Shown: positions 8,815 to 17,787, counted from the first letter of the stretch. The stretch: DNA of 64,000 nt from CAYOHY01 sp964403885 (GCA_964403885.1 CAYOHY010000004.1:1-64000); one strand, 5' to 3'. A program made the numbers and translations. The notes: a model not told the origin generated them from the sequence alone.

Positions 8815-9035
8815 TCCGTCCGTTACGGTGCGGCTCCTGTTCGAACACAGGCCACTGCCCGGAAATGTCGAGAGACGCCAATGGGTAGAACAGCCCTCGC
8901 CGGCTTAAGGCGAAGGCTAAGGTGGCTGGGCTGGCAGGCTTCACAGCTTGCAGGCGAGGGTGAGCCTCGCTGCGTCGACGACACCACGCGTCGTGCGCCC
9001 TACGTCGGACAGTGCCTAATCCATTGACGAGGGAT
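8815..9035 (+). ncRNA. M-box (ykoK) magnesium riboswitch
   Basis: The leader contains the conserved M-box strings in order: CGTTACGGTGCGGCTCCTGT, then CCACTGCCC, GAAATGTCGAGAGACGCCAA and TGGGTAGAACAG. A variable arm follows, and the 3' closing part GGACAGTGCCTAATCCATTGACGAG is near 9007-9031 (given here as key segments). These match the M-box aptamer, which binds several Mg2+ ions and shuts off downstream expression when Mg2+ is plentiful. A rho-independent terminator follows about 80 bases later, before the MgtE-like gene, so control is probably by transcription termination. This strongly supports a Mg2+ role for the two transporter-like genes downstream. Confidence 0.92.
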
Positions 9036-9112
9036 CGAGCGGCGACCAACCCGGTACGCGTCCGCACCCGCGGTCCGTGTTCCGGTGCGTGCATCAGCAC
9101 GCGCGCCGCATC

Positions 9113-9144
9113 GCCCCTGGTCCCAACGGACGCAGGGGCTTTTT
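9113..9144 (+). terminator. Intrinsic terminator of the M-box expression platform
   Basis: GCCCCTG (9113-9119) pairs with CAGGGGC (9133-9139), followed by TTTTT. It lies between the M-box aptamer and the MgtE-like gene, so it is the likely off-state structure of the Mg2+ switch. Confidence 0.85.
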
Positions 9145-9309
9145 CGTTCCCTGTCTGAACTGCAGTCGAGAGATCAGGACCTACGTGAAACCTCACAGTC
9201 CGTAGACCTCTCGGGCGCTCTTCGCGGAGCCCCGGGAGGGGACCCGCACATAACCACCCGTCCGTCATGCGGGCGCCCCGCGCGCGCATCGGAAAGGGAA
9301 GGAGAGCGC

Positions 9310-11175
9310 ATGATCTACCTGTCCCAGATGCTGGGCAAGCCGGTCGTCGACGCAACCGACGAAGAGATCGGCACCATCAGTGACATCGCCATCGCCACCG
9401 GCGAGGTATTCCCCCGCGTGACCTCTCTGGCGTTTCTCGGCCCCGAGAAGACGCCGTTCATGCTGTCGTGGCGCAAGTTCGTCGAGGACTTCGACGGCGA
9501 GCGCATCAAGCTCAACGTGCCCGGCCACGAGCTGCGGTTCAGCTACCTCCAGCCCGACGAGGTCCTGCTCGCGCGCGACCTGCTCAACAAGCAGATCGTC
9601 GACACGCAGGGCATGAAGGTCGTGCGCGTCAACGACCTCAAGCTCTCGGACTCCCGCAACCAGTTGCGCCTGCTGGGCGCCGAGGTGGGCGCGCGCGGCA
9701 TCCTGCGCGGCCTGTCGCCGGCGCTCGAGCGCGTGGTGCACCGCGCGGCCAAGCTCATCGGCAGTGATCTGCCCGAGAACCTCATCGCGTGGAACTACAT
9801 GGACCTGCTCGACCGCGACCTGTCGCAGGTCAAGCTGTCCGTGACCCACAAGCGCCTGCACGAGCTCCACCCGGCAGACGTCGCAGACATCCTCGAGCAG
9901 CTCTCCCCCTCCCAGCGCGCCGCCGTGTTCGCGCACCTCGACAACGAGGCCGCCGCAGACACCATCTCCGAGCTCGAGGACGAGCTCCAGGCAGACGTCA
10001 TCGAGGACCTCTCGGAGCGCCGCGCCTCGGTCCTGCTGGCTGAGATGGACCCGGACGACGCCGCGGACATCATCGGCGACCTGTCCTACGAGAAGGCCGA
10101 GCGCCTCTTGCGCCTCATGGGCCTCGAGGACGCCACCGCCATCCGTGGCCTGCTGGGCTACAAGGAGAAGACCGCCGGCGGCATCATGACCCCCGAGGTC
10201 ACCACCGTCACCGAGGACATGACGGTGCAGCAGGTCATCGAGCACCTGCGCGCCGAGTCCGCCGAGCACGAGAGCATCTACTACGTCTACGTGGTCGAGG
10301 GCGACAAGCAGCTCACCGGCGTCATCTCCCTGCGCGACCTCCTGCTCGCCAAGCCCGACACGCTCGTGTCTGAGATCGCCGAGCGCGACCTCTTCTCGGC
10401 CAACCCCGACGACGACCAGGAAGACGTCGCCGAGCAGATGAGCAAGTACGACCTGCTCGCACTGCCGGTCGTGGACGAGCGCGGCAAGCTGCTGGGCATC
10501 GTCACCGTCGACGACGCCCTCGACGTCCTCGAAGAAGAAGCCGAGGAAGACCTCGCCATCGCCACCGGCTCCATCCGCAGCGGCGGTCCCGTGGCCAGCC
10601 TGTGGAACCGCATCTGGCGCCGCAGCATCTGGGTGGTCATCTGGGGTGCCGCGCTCGCCGCGGTCATGGTGTGGACCCAAAGCCTCCAGGCGCAGGCCGC
10701 CACCGGCAACGTGCCCACGTGGATGGGCCTCGCGATGAACTTCCTGCTCACCGCCGCCATCCTGCTCCCCCTCATCCTCAGAACCGCCGAGGAGTCCTCG
10801 TCGCGCGCCGTCGCCGAGATCATCGAAGGTGACGACGACGAGCGCCCCTCGCTGGGCCGCCGTCTCCTCGCCGAGGGCGCCGTGGGCCTTGCGATGGGCA
10901 TCGCCACCGGCCTGTTCGCCGCCGCGTTCATGTGGTTGCGCGGCGCAGGCGACCCCGTGGTGATGGTGCCGTTCGCCGTGGCCACCGGCCTGTCCGTGCT
11001 GATCACCGTGGTCTTTGGCAGCTTCATCGCCGATGCCGCCCTGCGCATGACCGACCGAGACAAGCCCGTCTCGTCCACGCTCATGTCGGTGGGCGCGATG
11101 GCCCTGGGTACGGTCGTGTACCTGGGACTGTCGTTCGCGACCGGCGCCCTGCTCGTCATCCTCAAGGTGGGATAA
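9310..11175 (+). CDS. MgtE-like protein with PRC-barrel, MgtE_N, CBS pair and membrane domain
   Basis: 621 residues from the ATG at 9310 (GGAGAG seven bases before); longer upstream frames would run into the riboswitch leader. Order: PRC-barrel-like segments (about 1-160), a MgtE_N helical domain (about 180-285, HPADVADILEQL, DPDDAADIIGDL), a CBS pair (about 292-410) and five membrane segments (about 440-620). The soluble part resembles the Mg2+-sensing gate of MgtE, but the membrane part lacks the GGNxG-type pore motif of true MgtE, so transport by this protein itself is uncertain; it may regulate its neighbour. Only four bases separate it from the Nramp-related gene. It is controlled by the upstream M-box. 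Confidence 0.88.
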   Translation: MIYLSQMLGKPVVDATDEEIGTISDIAIATGEVFPRVTSLAFLGPEKTPFMLSWRKFVEDFDGERIKLNVPGHELRFSYLQPDEVLLARDLLNKQIVDTQGMKVVRVNDLKLSDSRNQLRLLGAEVGARGILRGLSPALERVVHRAAKLIGSDLPENLIAWNYMDLLDRDLSQVKLSVTHKRLHELHPADVADILEQLSPSQRAAVFAHLDNEAAADTISELEDELQADVIEDLSERRASVLLAEMDPDDAADIIGDLSYEKAERLLRLMGLEDATAIRGLLGYKEKTAGGIMTPEVTTVTEDMTVQQVIEHLRAESAEHESIYYVYVVEGDKQLTGVISLRDLLLAKPDTLVSEIAERDLFSANPDDDQEDVAEQMSKYDLLALPVVDERGKLLGIVTVDDALDVLEEEAEEDLAIATGSIRSGGPVASLWNRIWRRSIWVVIWGAALAAVMVWTQSLQAQAATGNVPTWMGLAMNFLLTAAILLPLILRTAEESSSRAVAEIIEGDDDERPSLGRRLLAEGAVGLAMGIATGLFAAAFMWLRGAGDPVVMVPFAVATGLSVLITVVFGSFIADAALRMTDRDKPVSSTLMSVGAMALGTVVYLGLSFATGALLVILKVG

Positions 11176-11179
11176 CCGA

Positions 11180-12436
11180 GTGACCCCCACCGGCAACAAG
11201 AAGCGCTACGGAGCGCTCGCGATACTCGCCGCCCTTGGGCCGGGCATCATCGCCGCGTCCGCGGGCAACGACGCCGGTGGTATCGCAACCTACTCGCAGG
11301 ACGGCGCCACCTACGGGTACGCCACGCTGTGGATGATCTTCGTGATGACGTTCTCGCTCGTGGTGGTCCAGGAGATGGCCGCGCGCATGGGAGCGGTGAC
11401 CGGCAAGGGCTTCGCCGCGCTCATCCGCGAGAAGTTCGGCGTGCGCCCCACGCTGTTCGCGATGATCGCGCTGCTGCTGAGCAACGCCGCGACCTCGGTG
11501 GCCGAGTTCGCCGGCATCGCCTCGGCGCTCGAGCTCTTTGGCATCAGCAAGTACATCAGCGTGCCCATCGCGGCGGTCTCTGTGTGGCTGCTCGTGGTGC
11601 GCGGCAGCTATAGGCGCGTCGAGAAGATGCTGCTGGTGATGTCGCTCGTCTTCCTGGCCTACCCGCTGTCCGCGCTCGCTTCGCACCCGGACTGGCCCAC
11701 CGTCTTCAAAGCCACCGTGGTGCCAACGTTCATCCCCAAGGCCGACTTCGTGTTGCTCGTCATCGCGACGGTGGGTACCACCATCGCGCCGTGGATGCAG
11801 TTCTTCGTGCAGAGCAACATCGTGGACAAGGGCGTGACCGCCAAGGAGCTCTTCCTCCAGCGCATCGACGTGATCGGCGGAGCCGTGGCCGCCAACATCA
11901 TCGCGTGGTTCATCATCGTGACCACCGGCACCGTGCTCTACCCCGCCGGCATCCACATCACCGGCGGCGAGCAGGCAGCGGCCGCGCTCGCCCCCATCGC
12001 CGGCGAGTACGCGAGCGCCCTGTTCGCGGTGGGGTTGCTGGGCGCCTCGCTGCTCGCCGCGTGCGTGCTCCCTCTCACCGCCGCCTACGCCATCACCGAG
12101 GCGTTTGGCTGGGAGCGCGGCATCGACCGCACGTGGGCCGAGGCCCCCGCGTTCAACGCGATCTACACGTTCGTCATCGTCTTTGGCGCGGCGCTCGTCC
12201 TCATTCCGGGAGCGCCCCTGTTCACCATCATGATCCTGTCGCAGGCGGTCAACGGCGTGCTGCTGCCCTTCCTGCTCATCTTCATGATCAAGATCATCAA
12301 CGACCGCCGCATCATGGGCCGCTACGTGAACAGCCGAGGCTTCAACGCGGTTGCGTGGTCCACCGTCACCGTGGTCATCGGCCTGACCGTCGCACTGCTC
12401 GGCTTGCAGGCGGCGCAAGCGATGGGGCTGATCTAG
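11180..12436 (+). CDS. Nramp-related transporter, probably Mg2+ (NRMT type)
   Basis: 418 residues starting with GTG and predicted to span the membrane about 11 times. It has the Nramp fold, but the metal-site motifs differ from the Mn/Fe transporters: TM1 has GPGIIAASAGNDAGG, so canonical D-P-G-N is D31-A-G-G34, and TM6 has IAPW instead of MPH, losing the metal-binding Met. The Asp is kept. Loss of the Met and Asn while keeping the Asp is the pattern known for Nramp-related Mg2+ transporters, which coordinate hydrated Mg2+. Linkage to an M-box and an MgtE-like gene makes Mg2+ import the best reading. Confidence 0.88.
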   Translation: MTPTGNKKRYGALAILAALGPGIIAASAGNDAGGIATYSQDGATYGYATLWMIFVMTFSLVVVQEMAARMGAVTGKGFAALIREKFGVRPTLFAMIALLLSNAATSVAEFAGIASALELFGISKYISVPIAAVSVWLLVVRGSYRRVEKMLLVMSLVFLAYPLSALASHPDWPTVFKATVVPTFIPKADFVLLVIATVGTTIAPWMQFFVQSNIVDKGVTAKELFLQRIDVIGGAVAANIIAWFIIVTTGTVLYPAGIHITGGEQAAAALAPIAGEYASALFAVGLLGASLLAACVLPLTAAYAITEAFGWERGIDRTWAEAPAFNAIYTFVIVFGAALVLIPGAPLFTIMILSQAVNGVLLPFLLIFMIKIINDRRIMGRYVNSRGFNAVAWSTVTVVIGLTVALLGLQAAQAMGLI

Positions 12437-12438
12437 CC

Positions 12439-13032
12439 ATGACCGACCAGCCGCTCGACGCCGTCGCGGCCGCGAAGTCCCAGGCCCGCGCACGCGCCCG
12501 AGCCGCACGCTGCGCGCTCGACGACGCCTCCTGCCGAGACGCCTCGCTCGCGCTCGCGACCCAGCTGCTGGCCCTGCCGGAGCTGGCCCTGGCGCACACC
12601 GTCCTCGCCTACGGCGCCTCCGCCGAGGAGCTCGACCCCGAGCCCGCCGCCATCGCCTTGCGCGACCGTGGAGCGGCGGTGGCGTATCCGCGCGTCGAGG
12701 CGCCCGGCGTGCTGGGCCTGCACATCGTGGACGACGCCGGCGAGCTGGTGAGCGGCATGTTTGGGATCCGAGAGCCCGCCGCGCACGCGACCCGCGTGGG
12801 TCGCTGGCGGATCGACGCGGTGCTCGTGCCTGGGGTCGCCTTCGACGAGCGCTGCTGGCGGCTGGGGTACGGCGGCGGCTACTACGACCGCCTGCTGCCC
12901 ACGCTGAAGCCGTCGTGCATCCGCATCGGCATCGCCTACGACGAGCAGGTCCTCGACACCATCCCCGCCGAGGAACACGACGCGCAGCTCGACCTGGTGG
13001 TCACGCCCACTCGGGTGCTGCGCGCCCGGTGA
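12439..13032 (+). CDS. 5-formyltetrahydrofolate cyclo-ligase
   Basis: 197 residues, starting two bases after the transporter stop codon. The family converts 5-formyl-THF to 5,10-methenyl-THF using ATP. Visible family features: an Arg/Ala-rich N-terminal helix with K-x-x-A-R-x-x-A-R, VLVPGVAFDERCWRLGYGGG at about 132-151 with the G-Y-G-x-G-Y-Y-D-R nucleotide loop following, and a late IGIAYDEQVL plus EEHDAQLDLVVT. It is the last gene of the M-box operon; no functional link to Mg2+ is evident beyond its ATP/Mg2+ requirement. It converges on the deacetylase gene with one base between them. Confidence 0.92.
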   Translation: MTDQPLDAVAAAKSQARARARAARCALDDASCRDASLALATQLLALPELALAHTVLAYGASAEELDPEPAAIALRDRGAAVAYPRVEAPGVLGLHIVDDAGELVSGMFGIREPAAHATRVGRWRIDAVLVPGVAFDERCWRLGYGGGYYDRLLPTLKPSCIRIGIAYDEQVLDTIPAEEHDAQLDLVVTPTRVLRAR

Positions 13033-13033
13033 C

Positions 13034-14212
13034 TCAGTTCGCCTTCGGCTTGTTCTGGGTGTTCTTGGCGGCCGCGGCGCGGCGGACGGCGAACAGCTCG
13101 TCCACGGTCACGAACACGTAGCCCTTCGCGCGCAGCTCACGGATCACGTACGGCAGCGCCATGATCGTCTGATCGCGGGTGCCGCCACCGTCGTGGAACA
13201 GCACGATAGCGCCGGGGTGCGTGTGTGAGACCACCGACGTCACGATCTTCTTGGTGCCCGGACGCGACCAGTCGCGGCTGTCCACATCCCACAACACCAC
13301 GCGCGTGCGCGACTTGCGCGCCTCTTGCCACGCCTGCGGATCCATCGCGCCGTACGGCGGACGCAGCAACCTGGTCTGCACGCCGGTCTGCCGCGCGATC
13401 GCGGCACGTCCGCCGGCGATCTGGCGGCGTGCCTCGGCGGGCGTCACGCGGGTGAGTGCCTTGTGGCCCAGGGTGTGGTTGCCCACTTCGTGGCCCTCGG
13501 CCACCACGCGCCGAGCGAGGGCGGGGTGGCGCTTGACCTGGGAGCCCAGCATGAAGAACGTCGCCGTGGCCTTCTCGCGCTTGAGTATGTCGAGGATCTT
13601 GTCGGTCTGACCGGGCCACGGACCGTCGTCGAAGGTGAGCGCCACGATCTTGGAGCCGGGGTGCGGATGGAAGCGCTGGACCAGCGCCGCCTTGGGCTCG
13701 CGGATCGTCTCGCTCGAGATCTCCACGCCCGACACCGCGCCGCGCGTCACCCGGCGAGCGCCCGCGACACCCGCGCGCCGCTCCTCGATGAGCGAGCCGG
13801 TGCCCTTGTACTCGGTCTCGAAGGGTATGGGTACCTCGGTGACCACGAGCGACTCTCGGCGGTCCGAGCCTGCTCGGCTCACGATCACGTCGCCTGAGTA
13901 GAGACGCTGCCAGCTCGCGGCGACACGCCCGTTGCGCAGCACGCGCGGCGGCTCTCCGGCCCCCGTGCCCACCACAGACCCGTCCACGCCGATGAGGTCT
14001 CCGGCCGGCGCCTTGAACGCGCTCTTGTCGGCGAGCGCGCGCACGGTGGCCCCCTGCGAGATCTCCACCGTCTGACCGTCGACCGACACCTTCAGCGGGC
14101 GCGACGAAGCCCACCCGGCGATGGCGGCCGTGACCAGAAGCAGCACTGCGATGACAGCGGCCGCCTCCCACGCGAACTTCGCGCGGTGCGACTGCACGTG
14201 ATAGTAGGACAT
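13034..14212 (-). CDS. Membrane-anchored polysaccharide deacetylase with G5-like domain
   Basis: 392 residues. One membrane segment at about 16-34 anchors it outside the cell. A DUF348-like region (about 38-110) and a G5-like segment (about 115-165: VVTEVPIPFETEYK) precede a NodB domain (about 185-375). The catalytic pattern is intact: TFDDGP (metal/base Asp pair), HEVGNHTLGHKAL (His-x3-His metal site), RPPYGA, DVDSRDW and VLFHDGG. The family removes acetyl groups from peptidoglycan or other cell-wall glycans, which can raise resistance to lysozyme. It is convergent with the cyclo-ligase. Confidence 0.92.
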   Translation of the reverse strand: MSYYHVQSHRAKFAWEAAAVIAVLLLVTAAIAGWASSRPLKVSVDGQTVEISQGATVRALADKSAFKAPAGDLIGVDGSVVGTGAGEPPRVLRNGRVAASWQRLYSGDVIVSRAGSDRRESLVVTEVPIPFETEYKGTGSLIEERRAGVAGARRVTRGAVSGVEISSETIREPKAALVQRFHPHPGSKIVALTFDDGPWPGQTDKILDILKREKATATFFMLGSQVKRHPALARRVVAEGHEVGNHTLGHKALTRVTPAEARRQIAGGRAAIARQTGVQTRLLRPPYGAMDPQAWQEARKSRTRVVLWDVDSRDWSRPGTKKIVTSVVSHTHPGAIVLFHDGGGTRDQTIMALPYVIRELRAKGYVFVTVDELFAVRRAAAAKNTQNKPKAN

Positions 14213-14248
14213 GGAGACCTTTCAGCGAGCCCCACCCGGGCTCGTGTT

Positions 14249-14734
14249 CTAGTGCGAGATGCGTGCCACGCGCCCGCCCGCGAGCTCACTGAGCCGAGCG
14301 AAACGCATGCGCACCATTGAAGACGGAGTACCCGCCGCAGGGAAGACGATATCGAAGCGCGTGAGCGAATCGTCAATCAGGATGACCAGCTCATCGGGCA
14401 GGTCGAACGGGGACACGCCGCCGATGGCGTAGCCGGTGGCCGCGCGCACCGTGTCCGCGTCGGCCATCCGCACCTTCGTGGCCCCAAGCTCGGCCGCGAT
14501 GGCGTCGAAGTCGCCTCGGCGATCGCCGGCCACGAGCGCGAGCACCGGGGTGCCGTCGGCCACCACCACGAGCGACTTCACGATCTGGCCCAGCTCGCAG
14601 CCCATCGCCTGGGCCGCCTCGGCTGCCGTCTTGGTCGAGCACTCGAACTCGGTGAGGCCGTCGGCCAGTCCGTGGGCCTCGAGGTATGTGCGAACGCGCT
14701 CTCGCGAGCCTGTCTTGCGGGGAAGATCGGTCAT
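14249..14734 (-). CDS. YbaK/EbsC-family aminoacyl-tRNA deacylase
   Basis: 161 residues with the compact YbaK fold: S-T-x-T-A-x-x-A at about 33-41, an EL-GQIVKSLVV strand with the conserved Lys (about 50-56), AGDRRGD, and GGVSPFDLP near 107-115 followed by the FPAAGTPSS catalytic loop. The family hydrolyses mischarged tRNA (Cys-tRNA-Pro, Ala-tRNA-Pro or similar) or acts on related esters. Its start overlaps the end of the upstream GNAT gene by four bases (ATGA), so the two are co-translated. Confidence 0.88.
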   Translation of the reverse strand: MTDLPRKTGSRERVRTYLEAHGLADGLTEFECSTKTAAEAAQAMGCELGQIVKSLVVVADGTPVLALVAGDRRGDFDAIAAELGATKVRMADADTVRAATGYAIGGVSPFDLPDELVILIDDSLTRFDIVFPAAGTPSSMVRMRFARLSELAGGRVARISH

Positions 14735-15372
14735 GAACGCCCATCCGTCCAGGAGGCGGGGGCTCGCTTGGGCACCCGGGCAGGGAACCGCAGCGACTCC
14801 AGCACCGCTTCGAGGTTATCTGTGATTATCGCGAGTGACTTCAGGTCGAGCCGCATCAGAGGATAGCGCGGGTCGGGCCGAGACACGGTGAATCCGTTAC
14901 GCAACAGGAACTCGATGCCCAGCATGGGCGAGTCCTCGAGCACCGCCGGCTTCTGGGCCGAGGCGAACGCCTCCACGCGCCGCTCCCCCCGCCCCACCAG
15001 ATCGCGCAGCACCGCCCTGAGCATGACGCTCCCCAGGCCATGGTGACGTGCGTCCGCCGAGATGTGCATGCACGCGATGAGCGGCACGTTCGGGTCTTCA
15101 GGAGCCGCTGCGAACGTGGACGCCTGCGGGAAGTAGCCGCTGGGCGCGTACTTCACAAAGCCCAACACCTCGTCATCCTCGTAGGCGACCCGGCCGCACT
15201 CGCCCCACTCGTCGGCGACCTTGCGGTACCACGCCTTCTGAAGCTCTGGATCGCACGCGGAACCGCAGCGGCGCTCGCGTTCCCCGGCGCTCTCCCAAAA
15301 CACACAGCCGCCGCACCCGGTGGGCAGGCGGTCGAAGTCCTCGAGCGTGAGCGGTCTGAGTTTGCGTGCCAT
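14731..15372 (-). CDS. GNAT-family acetyltransferase with Cys-rich N-terminus
   Basis: 213 residues. The first 45 carry C-G-G-C-V-F-W-E and a later R-R-C-G-S-A-C-D, four to five cysteines that could bind a metal. The rest is a GNAT domain: DEVLGFVKYAP, then CMHISADARHHGLGSVMLRAVLRDL (shown as key residues H-G-L-G-S for the acetyl-CoA loop) and a C-terminal strand. The substrate is unknown. It is fused by overlap to the YbaK deacylase gene, which may hint at work on tRNA or amino acids, but this is inference. Confidence 0.82.
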   Translation of the reverse strand: MARKLRPLTLEDFDRLPTGCGGCVFWESAGERERRCGSACDPELQKAWYRKVADEWGECGRVAYEDDEVLGFVKYAPSGYFPQASTFAAAPEDPNVPLIACMHISADARHHGLGSVMLRAVLRDLVGRGERRVEAFASAQKPAVLEDSPMLGIEFLLRNGFTVSRPDPRYPLMRLDLKSLAIITDNLEAVLESLRFPARVPKRAPASWTDGRS

Positions 15373-15422
15373 GTCAGCGGTGCCTCACGGGTCGTGAGTG
15401 GTGTGCGGTCGCGGTGCCACGA

Positions 15423-16157
15423 TCAGTCGTCGTCGGGGTCGCCCATCGCATCGACGACCTCGTCTTTGATGGCCTTGAGCCATCCCATTGCTTTCTTGCC
15501 CGCTTCGCTGTCCGCGGCAACCTTGGCGGCCGCTTTGCCGTACATCGCAGCGGTCTTGGCGGCATCACCGGCGGTCTTGGCGGCCACGGCGGCGCCCTTG
15601 CCCGCTGCTGCGGCGGCGCCTCCCGTGGTCTCGATCTGTGCGACCTCGTCGGTGACCACGATGGCCTCGCCGTCGAACTCGATCACGCGGGCTGCCGCGA
15701 TGTCGCGCACACCCACCGCGAGGTCGGCCGTGACCCCGCCGGTCAGCCCAAGCCCCACGAGCTCGCCGGTCTTCTCGTCGAACAGACCGTCGCGGACCGC
15801 ACCCAGCTTGCCGCCGCTCTTGGTACGCACCGGCATGCCTGACCAGATCACGGTGTCGTCCCACGAAAGCCCCAGCCGCTTGGCGGCCACGCCGTCGAAG
15901 GCCGTGCGGGTGTCAGAGACGGTGAACTCGCGCTCAGTGCGATCGATCGCGATGGAGTCGAGCGCGAGGAAGCGGTCCTTGCGGTCGAGCAGATACAGCA
16001 GCCGAGGCCGCTGCACGACAAAGCCCGCGACCGTGGTGCTCTGGGGCGCGAACAGCACATCGACCACCTTGCCGATGCGTTTGCCCTTGGGCGACATCAC
16101 GGCGTAGCGGCACGCTTCACGAAGCGAAAGCACCCGTCGACCCCTTCCCGACCTCAA
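15423..16157 (-). CDS. PRC-barrel domain protein
   Basis: 244 residues with two PRC-barrel-like halves (about 8-85, starting LSLREACRYAVMSPKGKRIG, and about 85-165 with LGAVRDGLFDEKTGELVGL), followed by an Ala/Gly/Lys-rich helix (about 170-235) and an acidic end. PRC barrels are small beta domains used as adaptors for RNA processing, photosynthesis or membrane proteins. The stop of the upstream YtxH-domain gene is 63 bases away on the same strand. I see no catalytic motif; a structural or adaptor role is likely. Confidence 0.75.
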   Translation of the reverse strand: MRSGRGRRVLSLREACRYAVMSPKGKRIGKVVDVLFAPQSTTVAGFVVQRPRLLYLLDRKDRFLALDSIAIDRTEREFTVSDTRTAFDGVAAKRLGLSWDDTVIWSGMPVRTKSGGKLGAVRDGLFDEKTGELVGLGLTGGVTADLAVGVRDIAAARVIEFDGEAIVVTDEVAQIETTGGAAAAAGKGAAVAAKTAGDAAKTAAMYGKAAAKVAADSEAGKKAMGWLKAIKDEVVDAMGDPDDD

Positions 16158-16220
16158 GAAGACACGAAGGCCGGCCCATCGTCAGAAGGGCCGGCCTCGA
16201 TGGTACCAGTGAATGGGGCT

Positions 16221-16721
16221 TTAGACCTCAGGAACCGCCGGTGCTTCAACGGTCTCAGCAACGGTCTCCTCGGCGACCGGCGCGGCCTTCTTGGCCACGA
16301 AGTCGAGGGTGTCCTGCGCCTTGGTACCGGCGGTGTCGAGCCCACCCTTGGTGGCCTCGGCGGCCTTGTCCACGGCTTCCTTGGCGACCGGGACGACCTC
16401 GCCCAGCTTGCCCTTGGCGCCCTCGGCGGACTTGGCTACCTGCTCCTGCAGGCGGCCGCGCGCGTCGTCGATACGGGTGCGCAGCTGCTCGGTGGACTCG
16501 CCCACGCGCTCGCGGCTGACCTCGTAGACCTCGACGGCCTTGTCCTTACCGGTGTTGTACATCTCGACGCCCTGGCCCCAGTAGTCCTCGGCACGCTCGG
16601 CGATGATCTCCCGAGTCTCCTTGCCGGAACGAGGAGCGAAAAGCAGTCCGAGCACGGCGCCTACGAGGCCGCCAAGCAGGAACGCGCCGAAGACAGATCC
16701 CCCACGGCGATAGTCGTACAT
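16221..16721 (-). CDS. YtxH-domain small membrane protein
   Basis: 166 residues from the ATG at 16721, chosen because GGAGGTG stands seven bases before it; a longer frame to 16820 has no ribosome binding site. One membrane segment (about 8-26) is followed by the LLFAPRSGKETR signature of YtxH/general-stress proteins, then a long Lys/Glu/Ala-rich amphipathic helix like those in apolipoprotein- or LEA-like proteins. Such proteins are often stress-induced and membrane-associated in Gram-positive bacteria. No enzymatic residues are seen. Confidence 0.8.
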   Translation of the reverse strand: MYDYRRGGSVFGAFLLGGLVGAVLGLLFAPRSGKETREIIAERAEDYWGQGVEMYNTGKDKAVEVYEVSRERVGESTEQLRTRIDDARGRLQEQVAKSAEGAKGKLGEVVPVAKEAVDKAAEATKGGLDTAGTKAQDTLDFVAKKAAPVAEETVAETVEAPAVPEV

Positions 16722-16839
16722 AACAAGCACCTCCGTCTTTCGATGCGACTGACCATCATGATGGCGTCGGTGCGATACCACACCGTGCCCACGTCTGCTG
16801 TATACCCGATTGGTGGGCAACTGAATGCCCGCCCGTCGG

Positions 16840-17787
16840 TCACGCGCGAGCGAGCGCCGCCGTTATCACTCTTGATACCACATCATGGAAAGTCATGCCC
16901 GCGGCCTCGGCGGCCATGGGCAGCAGCGAGGTCTCGGTCATGCCCGGCGAGGTGTTGGACTCGAGCACCCACGGACGGCCCTGCTCATCCACCACCATGT
17001 CCACGCGGCTCACGTCGCGACATCCGGTGACCCGGTGCACGGTGGCCGCGATCTCCTTCGCGGCCTCGATCGTGGCGGCGGGCACGCGGGCCGGCACGAA
17101 GAAGTCCGTCTCGCCCTCCGCATAGCGCGCCGAGAAGTCGTACAGGCCGCTTCGGGGCACGATCTCGACCGGCGGCAGCACCTCGAGGTCGTCGCCCTCG
17201 CCCAGCACCGTCACCGCGAGCTCCGTGCCCTCGACCCAGCGCTCGACGATCGCCGAGGTGTCGTAGCCCAGCGCGTCGAGCAGCGCCTCGGCGAGCTCGC
17301 CCTCGCTGTTGCAGCGCGCCAGCCCCAGCGCCGAGCCCTGCCGAGACGGCTTGACCGCCACCGGGAAGCCGCCCACGACCTCACCCATGAGGTCGATCGC
17401 GGTGGCCGCGCCCATCTCCTTGAACGCATCGGCGGTGAGCGTGATCCACGCCGGCGTGTCGATGCCGTTCTGCGCGAACAGGTGCTTGGCGACGCTCTTG
17501 TCCCAGGTCAACGCGCTCGCGACCACGCCCGGGCCCGTATACGGCACACCCAGGAACTCGAGCAGCTCCTGGATCGTGCCGTCCTCGCCGTACTTGCCGT
17601 GAAGCGCGATGTAGGCCGCATCGGGACGCTCCGAGCGCAGCGTTGCCACGAGGTCCGTGGTCACGTCGAGCGGCAAGACGTAGTAGCCCAGCGCCTCGAG
17701 GGCGTCGCGCACGCGGCCGCCGCTCGCGAGCGACACCTCGCGCTCGAGTGACCGGCCCCCCATGAGAACCGCGATCTTCTCTCTCAC
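16840..17787 (-). CDS. ddl: D-alanine--D-alanine ligase
   Basis: 315 residues, the usual length. It joins two D-Ala with ATP to make the end of the peptidoglycan stem peptide. Family features: VLMGGRSLEREVSLASG at 7-23 (D-Ala binding), ALHGKYGEDGTIQELLE at about 62-78, the ATP-grasp stretch GFPVAVKPSRQGSALGL, E-R-W-V-E-G-x-E, and the Mg2+ site SRVDMVVD followed by LESNTSPGMTETSLLP. Its start overlaps the aminotransferase by four bases, and both are under one T-box leader, so D-Ala-D-Ala supply appears tied to tRNA charging. Confidence 0.96.
   Translation of the reverse strand: MREKIAVLMGGRSLEREVSLASGGRVRDALEALGYYVLPLDVTTDLVATLRSERPDAAYIALHGKYGEDGTIQELLEFLGVPYTGPGVVASALTWDKSVAKHLFAQNGIDTPAWITLTADAFKEMGAATAIDLMGEVVGGFPVAVKPSRQGSALGLARCNSEGELAEALLDALGYDTSAIVERWVEGTELAVTVLGEGDDLEVLPPVEIVPRSGLYDFSARYAEGETDFFVPARVPAATIEAAKEIAATVHRVTGCRDVSRVDMVVDEQGRPWVLESNTSPGMTETSLLPMAAEAAGMTFHDVVSRVITAALARA

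Noticed and set aside
9265..11199. Long minus-strand open frame (644 codons) opposite the MgtE-like gene
   Set aside because: His/Asp/Gly/Val-rich antisense frame caused by GC-rich codon bias; no domain, and the plus strand has a full conserved protein with a riboswitch.
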